This document shows positions 49,444 to 59,640 of a stretch of 64,000 nt of DNA, in pieces. Origin of the DNA: Simmondsia chinensis (Eukaryota; Streptophyta; Magnoliopsida; Caryophyllales; Simmondsiaceae). The notes under the pieces were generated by a model that saw only the letters and a program-made list of their open reading frames with translations, did not search any database and had not been told where the DNA came from. Position 1 is the first letter of the stretch, and each line of letters begins with the position of its first letter. The translations under genes were made by a program, and so were the position numbers. The DNA is taken from contig JAGTTD010000011.1 of NCBI GenBank assembly GCA_018398585.1, positions 5,951,001 through 6,015,000 of the forward strand. The letters are read 5' to 3'.

Positions 49444-50182
49444 TTCGTTTATTCCTTTTAGGATGAGATTCATTATGTTTTATGTTTTATGTCTCTAGGT
49501 ACTTGTTATAGATATTTTTTGTCATATATCTGCTAGATTTTCGTTTGACAATGTTGATATAGCTTTATATATAGTTGTAATCAAGTATTATATCAATATT
49601 TTAGCCTAGGTTACTTAAGTATAAAGTTTTGAAAGCTTGGGGTACACCTTGTTGTGTATATTAAAATGTCAGGGTATTCAAATTATCAATGTTCAAACCT
49701 TATGGTACCTAAGTGATAAATTTCTTTATATTTAAAATAATTTTAAAATTTCTAATATCTTTAAAATTTTAAAAATATTTTAAATATTAATAATTATCTA
49801 AAATATCTTTTAAACATTTAAAAAGCATTCATATATTTCAAAAATATTTAATATATTAGAAAAATATTAATATATTTACAAAATATTTTAAAATCATGTA
49901 ATTGAGTCAAAATTTTTCTGAAAACATATTTTAAATTTCACGATCTCTAACAGTATGTATTGAAACATCATATACATATGTAATAATTAAACTTAGGGTA
50001 CTTAAATAATAATTTTTCAATACAACAATATCTTGAAAACATATTTTTTTTCCATTATTTTTCCTTGACTTCCAATTAATGAAAAAATAAAAAAAACTGT
50101 TTCCCTTCATTTTTATTTCCCTTCGACTTTTTTTTTACATGCATTTTTCTTTCTTTCAATTTTTCTTAATTTCAAACAAAGC
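49444..50182. other. Unique right flank of the array
   Basis: It begins ttcgtttattccttttag/gatgagattc, another acceptor-like site, and could continue the gene whose 5' part was amplified; no protein is recognisable. From about 49,730 it is very AT-rich (many aaatatttt words), like the core of the hAT-like element at 6,021, and ends near ttcaaacaaagcct, a hAT-like right-end sequence. Confidence 0.35.
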
Positions 50183-52325
50183 CTAACTACCTTAAATCCT
50201 AAATCTCCTCTAGTATATAAAGAGGAATAGTTAGGATACGAATCTTAATATAAAAGAATATTCAAAATTTAAATCTTAAAATTAAAACTAAATCCTAATT
50301 TAAAATCAAACTCTTAACTAAATTCTCTTCAACCCGTGTCCACATCTCTAGGTGAAGCCGCCAACCTGTTATCCCACCAAGTCTGATCCGCCAAGATTGT
50401 CCGTGTCCTTTCTGATCTCGCCAAGCCATAGCCGCCACCCCGCAAATGAACCATCCACCAAACGAGGCAGGGCTGCATCATTCTCTCCAGGCTGGAGAGA
50501 ATTCATCCTTGAATTCATTGGCGGATCATTTGGGTCAAGAATAGGCGCGTGCCATGTTCCCTCATGCCTAGTCTCCATCTTGCCAAACTCCAAGTCGCCA
50601 AACTTACCCGGTTGTGGTTCATTGTCTCGGCTTGCCAAGAGGTGTGCTGAACCTTGCCTCACTTAGTTGTAGATGGTACCATCCTTTCCAGGCTGAAGTT
50701 CCACCGTGAATCTTTCCCTACCACCCATATAGCTCTCGATACCACTTTCGGCTCTTCTCTTTGTTTTGTTTGGCCACCAAGATATCCCAGCCAAGTTCCA
50801 TCCTTTGTTGGTGTTAATACAGCTAACCCGCCCTTCTAATTTACTTGGATGTAACTATTAGCAAGTAGCCTCCGCACTTGGCGCCTGACATCCTCACGCT
50901 CCGCAATGTGTACTCGGTATTGACTCTGCCTTCCTGGTAAGTCATCTTTGTGAACCCAATCTTGTTGGCATTATTCCTCCCTTTGGATAGACTCCCTTCC
51001 TTATTCGACTCCTCCTCCTCGTCATAGATGGGATCATCAAATATGGGTGGAGAACACAAATCCAGATACGTCGGCTCATCAAAGATTGGATTACTTCTAA
51101 CATCGCCTGTAGGTGTAAATGCCAACTCTGACTCGCCAACTGTGTTGGTGAACATGGCTCTCTTCTGGCTTTCGGTCTTTGGGCTTCAACACACATGACT
51201 CCTCAACCTTCTTGGGTAGCAAGATGATCCTCATTCCCTTAAAGATGAAGCCATATGTGTTACATTGTCCATCAGGGATGGTGCCTCTATCGTATTGCCG
51301 TGGACTCCCTAACAACAAGTGGCAAGCATCCATGGTCACCACGTCGCAGCAAACCTCATCCCGATATTTTGCCCCAATTGAGAAATTGACCAGACAACGT
51401 TTAGATATCGCTACTTGATCGTCTTTCTAGAGCCATGAAACCTTGTAAGAGTTCGGATGATCCTCCGTCTTCAACCTTAGCTTCTGGACGACTTCTTTGG
51501 AGATAGTGTTCTCACAGCTCCCGGAATAAATGACCAAGCGGCATACCCTTTCGCTAATTGTACATGTCATGTGGAATATGTTGTGGCACAACCATTCATC
51601 CCCTTCTGCCTCTTCAAGCGTGAAGCCAATCCGCCTGACAAATAGCAAGCGATCCTCATCACCCGCTGCCTCCTCTTTGCTAAGTGACACCAACTTGCTT
51701 AAAATCTCTTCCGTCACTGTGACGCCTTCTTCCTCCTACTCCAAAAATTCATCATGAAGGCCAGTTTTCACCCTCTGTTCCTCAACGTTGGCGTTGCTGG
51801 TAATGAGCCGATGTCGCCTCGACCCAGGATTCGATAGATCAGCATTTGATGCTGGATCTTGGATCTTGTTTGCCTCCTCTTCTATAGCACCCGGTGTTAA
51901 TGGGCGTTGGGACTGGGTTCTCAATGCGAGATTAGGTTTTTCCCCCAGTAGAATCAAGCAACTCTTGATTCACCAGAATTCCACTTCGACCTCCTCGAAT
52001 TTCCTCTTGTCCTACCATTGAACATCACGATCAAGAACATCTCCGACGGTAGCGTACATCGGTCACCCATGGGCCATCTTAGAAGTCATTCTGAGCTTTG
52101 ATCCAAATTGATGCAGCGCGCAAGTGGAAATTTAGGAGTACGAAAAGGTTCAATGGCCCTCCCTTTCTATTTTATTAATAACTAATAAAAACAAGGGGAA
52201 ACATAACTTAATTCTCACAACCCGAGAAGAGGACTCTCAATAAGAGGCTAAAATTTTGAAAAATAAAAGCTAACCAAAACCCAAGATCTCCACTAGTATA
52301 TACAGAGAAGTCTTTTGAATAAGAC
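50183..52325 (-). mobile_element. Deleted gypsy LTR element, copy 1
   Basis: A minus-strand element. The partial 5' LTR is at 52,109-52,325 (ending cgcgctgcatca on the minus strand), followed by a primer-site-like region and gag-protease (52,080-50,841), a large internal deletion, a pol C-terminal fragment (NSRMNSLQPGENDAA) and a 3' LTR starting TGATGCAGCC at 50,480 and truncated near 50,183. Reverse transcriptase, RNase H and integrase are absent. The LTR holds ctctagtatat/TATA sequence shared with copies at 53,020 and, inverted, 53,790. Confidence 0.72.
50841..52080 (-). pseudogene. Gypsy gag-protease remnant, copy 1
   Basis: The minus strand starts near 52,080 (MAHG-PMYATVGDVLDRD) and passes gag (RRHRLITSNANVEEQRVKTG, about 51,800). 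Protease sequence follows: WLCHNIFHMTCTISERVCRL, then YSGSCENTISKEVVQKLRLK near 51,540, then KYRDEVCCDVVTMDACHLLL near 51,340. The family normally has D-x-G at the start of the SCEN motif; here the aspartate is Y, so the protease would be inactive. Several stops break the frame. Confidence 0.75.
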
Positions 52326-52934
52326 TAAAATTCCCTCATACATGAAGCAATATGTGTTATGTCCTTCGTCGTAGATGGCGTCTGTATAGTCTTTCCATGA
52401 CTTCCCCAACACCACGTGGTAAGCATCCATGTCCACCACATCGCACCAAATCGAGTCCCGATACTTCTTCCGAATTAAAAAATTGACCAAGCAACGCTTT
52501 CGTGGGAATACGAATACTTGATTGCCTTTTCTAGTCATAGTGCAAGGGATCGGATAATCCACCGTCTCCAACCTAGCTTTTGGATGGCTTCTTTAGAGAT
52601 GGCATTGCTATGTCTTTTGGAATCGATGGCTAGGTGGCCAATTATCTCGCCCATTGTGCATGTCGTCTGGAAGGTAGGTAGCTTTTGCCTTTCTTCTTTG
52701 TGGTTTTCGATAGCGCTTGGTTTTAAGGGGGGTTGGGATAGGGATCCCGGTTTAAGATCAGGATTTTCCTTGAGTTGAATCAGGCATCACTTGATTCGCT
52801 GGAATGTCTCTTCCAATTCCTCTCTTCTCCTTTCAGTCTGCTGTTGGTCATCACGGTCATGAACATCTTTGATGGCGGCGTACCTCGGTAGCCCACGGGC
52901 CATCTCAAAAATCGTTATGAGCTCTGACACTAAC
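52326..52934 (-). pseudogene. Gypsy gag-protease remnant, copy 2
   Basis: Same family as copy 1. The minus strand begins just after the LTR at 52,934 with MARGLPRYAAIKDVHDRDDQ near 52,900, then KRCLVNFLIRKKYRDSIWCD and VVDMDAYHVVLGKSW near 52,490-52,390. It is cut at about 52,326, where it abuts the LTR of copy 1. Internal deletions and stops are present. Confidence 0.72.
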
Positions 52935-53273
52935 TGATGTAGCCCATGCCAAATCTGAAAATAAAACCAAATTCTCACAACCCGAGAATAAAGGCTCAAA
53001 ATAGAGAAAAATCTAAAAATTTATGTGTACTACCTTAAACCGTAAATTTCCTCTAGTATATATAGAGGAGTAGTTAGAATACTAATCCAATTCCAAGCAA
53101 TAATTCAAAATTCAAAATTAAATCTGAAAATTAAAACAAAGACTCCTAATCAAACTCTACTTCCCAGCCTAGCTCCGGGTCCCTGCTGCCTTGCTCCCAC
53201 CAAGGTCCTTCATGCCAAGCATGTGCCCCATGGCAAGTCCCATGGCAAGACCCCTTAATAGGCTGCATCATCC
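52935..53273 (-). mobile_element. Gypsy LTR (minus orientation)
   Basis: About 339 bp, with inverted ends TGATGCAGC at 53,273 and GCTACATCA at 52,935 when read on the minus strand. It contains the TATA-like ctctatatatactag near 53,060. A purine tract (cggggagga) abuts its upper end. It separates a pol C-terminus from a gag start, so it is either a shared LTR of tandem elements or a recombination product. Confidence 0.7.
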
Positions 53274-53545
53274 TCCCCGGGTTGGAGCGAATTCGCCCTC
53301 GAATTGACCTGAGGATCAGCATAATCGTTGTCTCCAAAATAAGGAACGAGATGCTTGACATTGAATACGTCCGAAGTCCTCATTCTGTACTAAGCCGTGA
53401 GCTTATGGTACTCCCAATTGGGAAATCATTTGCGGGTTAAGACTACCCATACCTTCTCACCAACTTGAAACTATATTGACCTCCATCGTCTATCTTTGGC
53501 GACCTTGTATTTGGATAATTCAACGTCAAGCATCTCGTTCCTTAT
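53274..53545 (-). pseudogene. Gypsy pol C-terminal fragment
   Basis: The minus strand reads KVAKDRRWRS, VGEKVWVVLTRK, FPNWEYHKLTA, then MRTSDVFNVKHLVPYFGDND and NSRANSLQPGEDDAA, with one or two stops. This is the post-integrase tail of a plant Ty3/gypsy polyprotein. It ends at the purine tract and LTR start. Confidence 0.75.
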
Positions 53546-54003
53546 TTCAGGGACAATTATTGTGCTGATAATCAGGCGAATTTGAGAGCGAATTCTCTCC
53601 AATTTGGGGAGGATGATGCAGCTCGTTAAGGGGTCTTGGCGTGAGGCGCATACTTGGTGCGAAGGGCCTTGGCGGGACCAAGGCAGCAGGGTCGCAGAGC
53701 TAGGCTAGGGAAGTGGAGTTTGATTAGGAGTCTTTGTTTTAATTTTTAGTTTAATTTTAAACTTTGAATTATCTCTTAGAATTGGATTAGTATTCTAACT
53801 ACTCCTTTATTCATACTAACGGAGATTGAGGATTTAAGATAGTTCACATAAATTTTCATATTTTTCTCTATTTGGAGCCTCTATTCTTGGGTTTTGAGAA
53901 TTAGGTTTTATTTCCTCTTGAAGTTTTGTTAAGTCATTAATAAAATTAAAGGGAAGGCCGTCGAATCTTTCCGTTCCCCTAAATTTTCCACTACGCGCTG
54001 CAT
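53516..54003 (+). mobile_element. Inverted gypsy pol tail plus LTR
   Basis: The plus strand carries FNVKHLVPYFRDN and LRANSLQFGEDDA (53,521-53,613), then an LTR from TGATGCAGC at 53,614 to gcgctgcatc at about 54,002. Together with 53,273-53,400 it forms a tail-to-tail inverted repeat around a spacer of roughly 120-200 bp. The next element (54,008) inserted at the end of this LTR. Confidence 0.72.
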
Positions 54004-54500
54004 CGTATGATACATGTAAAGGGGTATTAGTATAATAGTAGTTGTAGTAGGATAAATAATAGTACAAATACTTTTATTAGATAATTAGTATAAATAATGT
54101 GTTAGGGTTATTAGGAAAGTTAAGTAATCTCTCTCTGTCTCCCTCCCTTTCTCTCTTCTCATCTCCTTATTGTACTTCTTCTACTTCTTTATCTTATCTA
54201 ACTATCGTTTTTCAATCTATCCCCAAACCTAACCCTAATTTTAGATACAACTAAAACAGCTGTATTATTTGGTATCAGAGCAGGCTACGTGTTGCGTTTT
54301 TTATCCATGGCTTACGGTACGCGAAGCAATTCAGACCTGCGGTGGTTGGAAGCTCGATTGGATACATCGAGAGTCGAATTGATGGGAGATTTCACGCAAT
54401 TGATGAATGCTTTCAAGTAGTACAATCCGATATTGCTTCGATCAAGCAGGAGAAATGTCAAATGATGGAGATTCCGTGGGATTTGCAGCGTCATCATTGA

Positions 54501-54770
54501 CCTAGTGATGATGCTAACCTCTTGATCAAAGTCATGGAGGTCTTTTATCCTATAACCGAAGATATTCTTCATTAGGTATTCTCTCGTTTTGGTCACATTG
54601 CAAAACTTGAAGTCATCTCATCATCAATTCTTGAGATTCAAGCACGCACCACATTTTCTTCAAGACAAAATGAGATTTCTGCGTTTTTATTCAATGGAAT
54701 AGCTATACATGACCATTGTTGTTACATGGATATTTAATTTCTCAATCTTGAGCCTCAAGTATATAATATG
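54501..54770 (+). pseudogene. Captured PTB-type RNA-recognition motif fragment
   Basis: The frame from 54,501 reads LLIKVMEVFYPITEDILH, stop, VFSRFGHIAKLEVIS, then FSSRQNEISAFLFNGIAIHD, HCCYMDI, stop, FLNLEPQVYNM. The pattern YP-T-D-LH-VFS-FG-I-K, then SRQ-A-NG-I-D-CC-DI-F-NLE is that of an RNA-recognition motif of polypyrimidine-tract-binding proteins. Two stops fall where glutamine is expected. It lies between the two LTRs of the short retroelement, which suggests transduction of a host transcript. Confidence 0.62.
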
Positions 54771-54999
54771 ACACAACCTATTAGAGGGACACATGATGCT
54801 TTATCTGATTGTTATAAGCACAATATAGTTGATGAAGTGAAATCAATTCATGTCAAGAAATCTATATTAAAAGTGGTAGTAAAATTTCAACAACACAAGC
54901 TGAAGATAAGTTTCAACCTCTTATGTTGCAATTGCCGAGCCTCACTCTACGCATGAAGTTGTTGGAACCACATGGTTGAAGAAACATAAGCAAGTATCG

Positions 55000-55464
55000 A
55001 TGGGCACTACCAACACGAATTCAAGCATTAAGAGGGAAATTGAGGAGTTCGATAGCTTAGAAATAAATGGATTCTTTGGAGTTTCTAGTGAAGATGAGCT
55101 AGCAGAAGAGTTCAATTTGAGAAAAATGGAAGCTCCTCCTCAACTAGAGGCATTTATTGTTGTTTGCGACTTATTGATTGACAAACGAGCTAAGTTCTCT
55201 GAGTTGGATTTCCCATTTGAATTTGTAGGTGGGAATTACTTTCCTACAATTACCTATGTTGTGACAGATAATGAGATTAAAGAAGTTGTTTATCATCCAT
55301 CTTGTTCTGGTTTTGCACTTACGAACAATCCTTCATCAAAGGTTGCAATAGGATTTCATGAAGAGATGTCTCAACTTCAAAACTTTGTCAACCAAATATT
55401 CGTCTTTGATCCTAGGGGTGGAGAAGCTTTTTATAGGGTTGATATAGTAAATGAAAAAAAATAA
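55000..55464 (+). CDS. Unrecognised 154-aa open frame inside the LTR element
   Basis: This is the longest ATG-started open frame in the window that is not low-complexity. The frame stays open upstream to a TAA at 54,907, but 55,000 is the first in-frame ATG. The product is acidic at its N-terminus (REIEEFDSLEINGFFG, EDELAEEFNLRK), then mixed hydrophobic (LEAFIVVCDLLIDKRAKF, YFPTITYVVTDNEIKEVVYH). No zinc knuckle, protease triad or membrane segment is visible, and I do not recognise the family. It may be the retained C-terminal part of a captured gene or a gag-like relic. Its openness beside a stop-ridden fragment is notable. Whether it is translated is unknown. Confidence 0.4.
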   Translation: MGTTNTNSSIKREIEEFDSLEINGFFGVSSEDELAEEFNLRKMEAPPQLEAFIVVCDLLIDKRAKFSELDFPFEFVGGNYFPTITYVVTDNEIKEVVYHPSCSGFALTNNPSSKVAIGFHEEMSQLQNFVNQIFVFDPRGGEAFYRVDIVNEKK

Positions 55465-55841
55465 TCCATGTTGTGCTAGGATAGTGTGTTATTTACTTTA
55501 GAGAGTATAATGGTAGAAACTTCGTGAAATTCGATGTATTTTTTCCGTTTTCTTTTCATCCTTGGGGGCAAGGGTGTTTTGGCCGAGGAGTAATGATACA
55601 AGTAAAAGGGGTATTAGATAATTAGTATAAATAGTGTGTTAGTGTTGTTAGGGAAGTTAAACAAGACAATAACAAACTTATCTCTCTCTCTCTCTCTTCT
55701 AATCTCCTCATTCTACTTCTTCTACTTCTTTATCTCATCTAACTCTCTTTCGTCAATTTATCCCCAAGCCTAACCCTAATTTTGGATACAACTAAAATAG
55801 TTGTATCATCGTGGCACAATTCGTATGAGAAAGTGAAAGGG

Positions 55842-56552
55842 TAAGAGGGATAGATCTTAGCCATCCATTATAATGGATGATCAAGATTGACCTTTTTTAT
55901 GGGATCAAAAAAAAAAAAAAAAAGAATCTCCCCAACCCCTTCCACCCCCTCCCCTTTCTTTCTCTCTCACCCTACCCATCCACCATTGCTATCCCTTCTT
56001 TTCCATCTCTTCCAATATCCCATACACCCCCCCCCCCCCCCCCCCCCCCCCCCCCTGCCACTACCCCTAATCCACCACCAGTGCTAGCTCACCGACGCCA
56101 TCCCTTCTTTTCCTCTTTCTTTCAATATCCCTGTCTCTTCCCCCAATTAACCCTTCACCCCACCACTTGCCGCCGCCGCCCATCCGCCACCTCTCGTTTT
56201 GTCTCTCTTCCAATACCATTTTCTTTCTCCCCCATATCTCTTCATATACGACGGCTAGGGATGAAGGGATTTTTTTTTTGGGGGGGGGGGGTTGGGTATT
56301 GGATGAGAGAGAAAAGGAAGGGTAGCGGATAGAAGGGTTATGGGGAAGGAAAAAGAAGCATTGGAAAAGAGAAAAAGCAAGGGACGATGGGTGGGCAGGG
56401 GGCCACTTTGGCAGATGGGCAGGTGGCGGCGGCGGTGAGTGAGAGGGAGGGAGGAAGGGAAGAAAATTAATTACTTTTTTAGGACCCCATAAATAAAGGG
56501 TTAATCTTGACCGTCTATTACAATGGACAACCAAGATTTACTCCTCTCGCCT
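55842..56552. mobile_element. TIR element with about 70-bp imperfect inverted ends
   Basis: The left end (gggatagatcttagccatcc, then gatcaagattgacctttt) pairs with the reverse complement of the right end (ggagtaaatcttggttgtcc, then ggtcaagattaacccttt). The interior is C/CT-rich on the left and G/GA-rich on the right, so the core also tends to fold back. It holds a 29-base poly(C) run (56,027-56,055) and an 11-base G run (56,280-56,290). Open frames across it are low-complexity. No clear target duplication was found. Confidence 0.6.
56027..56055 (+). repeat. 29-base poly(C) tract
   Basis: Twenty-nine consecutive C residues within the inverted-end element. The length may be affected by sequencing error. 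Confidence 0.85.
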
Positions 56553-56564
56553 TATATATATATA

Positions 56565-56857
56565 TAATTTAAGGATAATTCATCACAACAACAACAACAA
56601 CAGATTCAGTGCCTTAAGGGCTCCCGCATAAGCAGGGTCCGGGAGGGGTGGATGTACGCAGAATTACCCCTTTGGGGGTGTAACCCTATCAATAGGTTGT
56701 TTCCGAGGACCCGTAACCTTATAGGATTGGCAACACGAGGATTTCTCAGGAGGTCACCCATCCTGGTACTACTCTGACCCAAGCACGCTTAACTTTAAAG
56801 TTCCAATGAGATTCAATGCCTTAGTGCCCGGTAATGAACTCTAATTTAAGGATAATT
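56565..56857 (-). mobile_element. 5S rRNA-headed SINE with Angio-domain/TTG tail
   Basis: The insert (56,581-56,841, 261 bp) is flanked by perfect 16-bp copies of taatttaaggataatt (56,565-56,580 and 56,842-56,857). Read on the minus strand it begins with a 5S rRNA-like head aligned from about 5S nucleotide 1: gttaagcgtgcttgggtcag (internal control box A region) and ggatgggtgacctcctgag (box C region), ending cgtgttgcc. A linker leads to ggtcctcggaaacaacctat, then ggggtaattctgcgtacatc, gcgggagcccttaaggcact and a TTG-repeat tail. This is a SINE3-like architecture: a 5S-type polymerase III promoter fused to the tail used by other SINEs in the window. It is not a functional 5S gene, as it is solitary, mutated and tailed. 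Confidence 0.88.
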
Positions 56858-57420
56858 ATACATGATATTTTTATTATTATTAAATAATAAAAATATATAT
56901 ATATATATATCTTTAATTTTCTAAGATTTAATAATTTTAGATACATATACTATATATCAATTATATACTAAAATTATGTACTGAAAATATTTAACACGAA
57001 TTGGACTATATTGACCCCAAAATCGATTAAGCTCATATAATAAAATCGAAGACCGAACTGATACGTAGTCGGCCTAGTCCGATTCTTGACCGAAATGGCC
57101 AGTCTGAACCGGTTTTGTTCACCCCTCGTAAGAATGGACAAAATCCGTCTTCATGTGTTTCGGTGTGTAAATAAAATAATTAATAAATAGGTAGAAAGGG
57201 ATTGATTCTAGTTGTCGCTTACATAGTAATATTTTCTTTATGAAAATTTAATTAAATTAAATTCTTTTGTAACTTTGTCCTTGCATGGAATCGCCCCTTG
57301 ATTCAGAAGGATTCTTCCCCAAATCCACTCATCTAATTGTACAAATTAAAATACAAAATGTGTCTGATTTTAATATGTGAAAATAATTATTTAAAAATTT
57401 TAAAATAATAGGAAAAAGTT
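56858..57420. other. AT-rich region, nothing recognised
   Basis: A TA dinucleotide stretch (about 56,892-56,910) and otherwise unassigned AT-rich sequence. Confidence 0.4.
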
Positions 57421-57600
57421 AGTGGTAGAGCTAGGATCTGCAGTCTGTAAAGGTAAGCAAACAAAAATATTATTTTTTCAGTGCAATAATACATTTATTA
57501 GGATTCGAACTGCAACCTCGACTCTTGATACGCGTGGTGGGAAGGGATATGGTGCCTCTAACCTATCGATCGTACCCAATGATGTCGGATTCAGAAGAAT
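57421..57600 (-). mobile_element. Possible tRNA-related SINE or other retroposon fragment
   Basis: On the minus strand, gatcgataggttagaggcac (box-A-like) is followed about 45 bp later by gcagttcgaatcc (box-B-like). The spacing suits a tRNA-derived SINE head, but no tail or target duplication is evident and the box A match is modest. Confidence 0.3.
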
Positions 57601-59640
57601 TGACTAAAACTCTTTAATTCCGCGAAAACCTAAAGAGGAACTATGTAAAGTTTATTGAATTCTTTTAACATAAAAACTATAAAGATCAATTCAAAATAAA
57701 ACAATTCGTTAAATTTATTAAATAATCAAAAGCTTTCTAAAATAAATAACTAATGGTCTATTTACATAAATCACCCAAGAAACCTAAGAAAACTCAAAAA
57801 AAAAAAAAAAAAAAAAAAAACACCTAATGAAATCCCTTAATTCTTGTAGTTGGATTCTGATGGTCAACACTCTTGGGTTGAATTTTTCCCTTTCCTGTCT
57901 CGATCGGGTTATTGTTGTCCCTATTTGCATCACACTAACATTTGGTAACCATTAAAGTGGTTCCACCGTTAGTATAATTGTAGACATTTTGATAATTGCT
58001 CACGCTAACATTAAAGTGGGTCCATTGCTGAACGTAAATAATTTTATACTCTACTATGCCTTTCTAGAAAAACCTATTAGGTTTGAAATATGAAATATTT
58101 GACCATCTTATGGATTTTGAATTATATTAATACTAAAAGTGTAGACTTCTGATATTCGAACTTGTGAGATCTCAGTAAAAGAAAGATTTTAATATAATGT
58201 AGAATAACCAATTATTCCACAAATTAAATTAATGGACAAAGAATCCTAAAATAAATATATACACTAAAAGTATGCACTTTATATACTTAATAATATAATA
58301 GAAAATTTACCAACCCGTGGACCACTAATCATAGTTCAACTAATGTTAATTACATGTTGATTTGTTATGACGACATCATGCGACAGAATTGATATTCAAG
58401 TAAGCAAATGAAATAGTTTAATGAGCAATCATGTGTAACAAAATTTAAATAGAAGATTTGAGATCAATATTTATTCTCTTGGTTAATGTTTTTAAATTTA
58501 TTTCAATTAATTTTTTATTTCTTTTGATTCAAAATAGTTCATAATAGTTATAAGTTTATTTAAATTTGCCCTTCGTTTTTCCTTTTTTTGGTTCAAAATA
58601 TATAGTCTCTCATATTTGATTTTATGACAAATTGATCTAATATTTGGTAACCATTATTAGATAAAAATTAAAATTTTAAAAACATTAGATATTATTTGGA
58701 CAAAGAAAAAAACAAGAGACTAATTTAAACAAATTTACGAATATTATGATCTGTTTAAACAAAAGATTTATAATTTTGTAAAATAAACATGTATTCAATG
58801 AACTACTATGCTTGCAATTCATAGAGGACCATTATTTATTAGATTTGAGGCCTTGATTGGCAAATGGCCAAGTTCCAGCGTGTTCAATAATCTTAACTAG
58901 TTGAATTCAAAGCGATGCTCAACTTTGTGAATAATTTAATAAAGGCTTGTTAGAAACTCATTAATTGTTCCTAAAGAACTTGTTAATTGTTGATATTAGC
59001 TCGTTAAAGGATCAATAATAGTTTCGTAGTAGCTTGAAATTTCGTTAATAATAATCATTTAATGCATGCATTCATGCAAGATAATAACTCACTAATAGCT
59101 CTAGAAGGGTCTAGTTTCCCAAAGCCTTTAAGTTACCATATGGAAGAAAATAGAGGAGAATTGGTTGAGAATGATGAATTTGAATATTTTTATATCGCTA
59201 TTAAGGTTATGACTGCAGATGCACCGACAAAGGGAGTGCAGCTTGTTGACTTTACAAAGCAATGCAAAATAAATTATTTTTTCAGAGTCTTTTGATGTAT
59301 TTGTTTAATGGGAGGTAATACTTCATACATCACTCTTTGTTTTTTCTCATTTCCAGATTTAGTAAAGTCATAAAATTCAATTCTCATTATTATGGGATCA
59401 CATATATTGGTATATCAATATGCATTGTTATTGAGCTCATGCAAGTACAATATTCAAGGTGTCGAGACAAGAGGATAGATGCCTCATTTTGAGGTGGCTT
59501 CTATTTAGAGGAAAAACTATTTCTTTAAAGTATATAAAGGAAAGAAAAGGCGATTGTTTCTTATAAAGGGTGTCTTAGAGACTGATGACTAAATGTAGTT
59601 TTAGCATGTTTTTACATAATTAAAGTTGAATCCTATGCAC
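57601..59640. other. AT-rich intergenic region, nothing recognised
   Basis: No gene or element is recognised. A 27-base or longer poly(A) run lies near 57,797. A 77-codon open frame at 59,062-59,295 has no motif I know and no supporting context. Confidence 0.4.

Larger units (their letters stand above)
54008..55808 (+). mobile_element. Short LTR retroelement, probable non-autonomous gypsy derivative
   Basis: The 5' LTR is 54,008-54,267 (260 bp) and the 3' LTR 55,594-55,808 (215 bp, with internal deletions); both begin TGATACA, and the 3' LTR ends TGTATCA. The primer site tggtatcagagc starts at 54,270. Upstream of the 3' LTR, catccttgggggcaagggtg and gccgaggag resemble the purine-rich end of gypsy elements. 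Flanking pentamers are tcgta and tcgtg (4 of 5). The interior is only 1.3 kb and lacks any pol domain. It contains a decayed RNA-recognition motif and an unrecognised open frame. Confidence 0.8.

Noticed and set aside
55877..56534. Opposed 151- and 155-codon proline/serine-rich frames
   Set aside because: Low-complexity C- and G-rich core of an inverted-end element; no conserved domain and no ATG context to support them.
56700..56841. Functional 5S rRNA gene on the minus strand
   Set aside because: It is a single mutated copy followed by a SINE domain and TTG tail and flanked by a target duplication.
59062..59295. 77-codon plus-strand frame in AT-rich DNA
   Set aside because: No motif, no neighbouring gene signals and no repeat relationship; length is within chance expectation.
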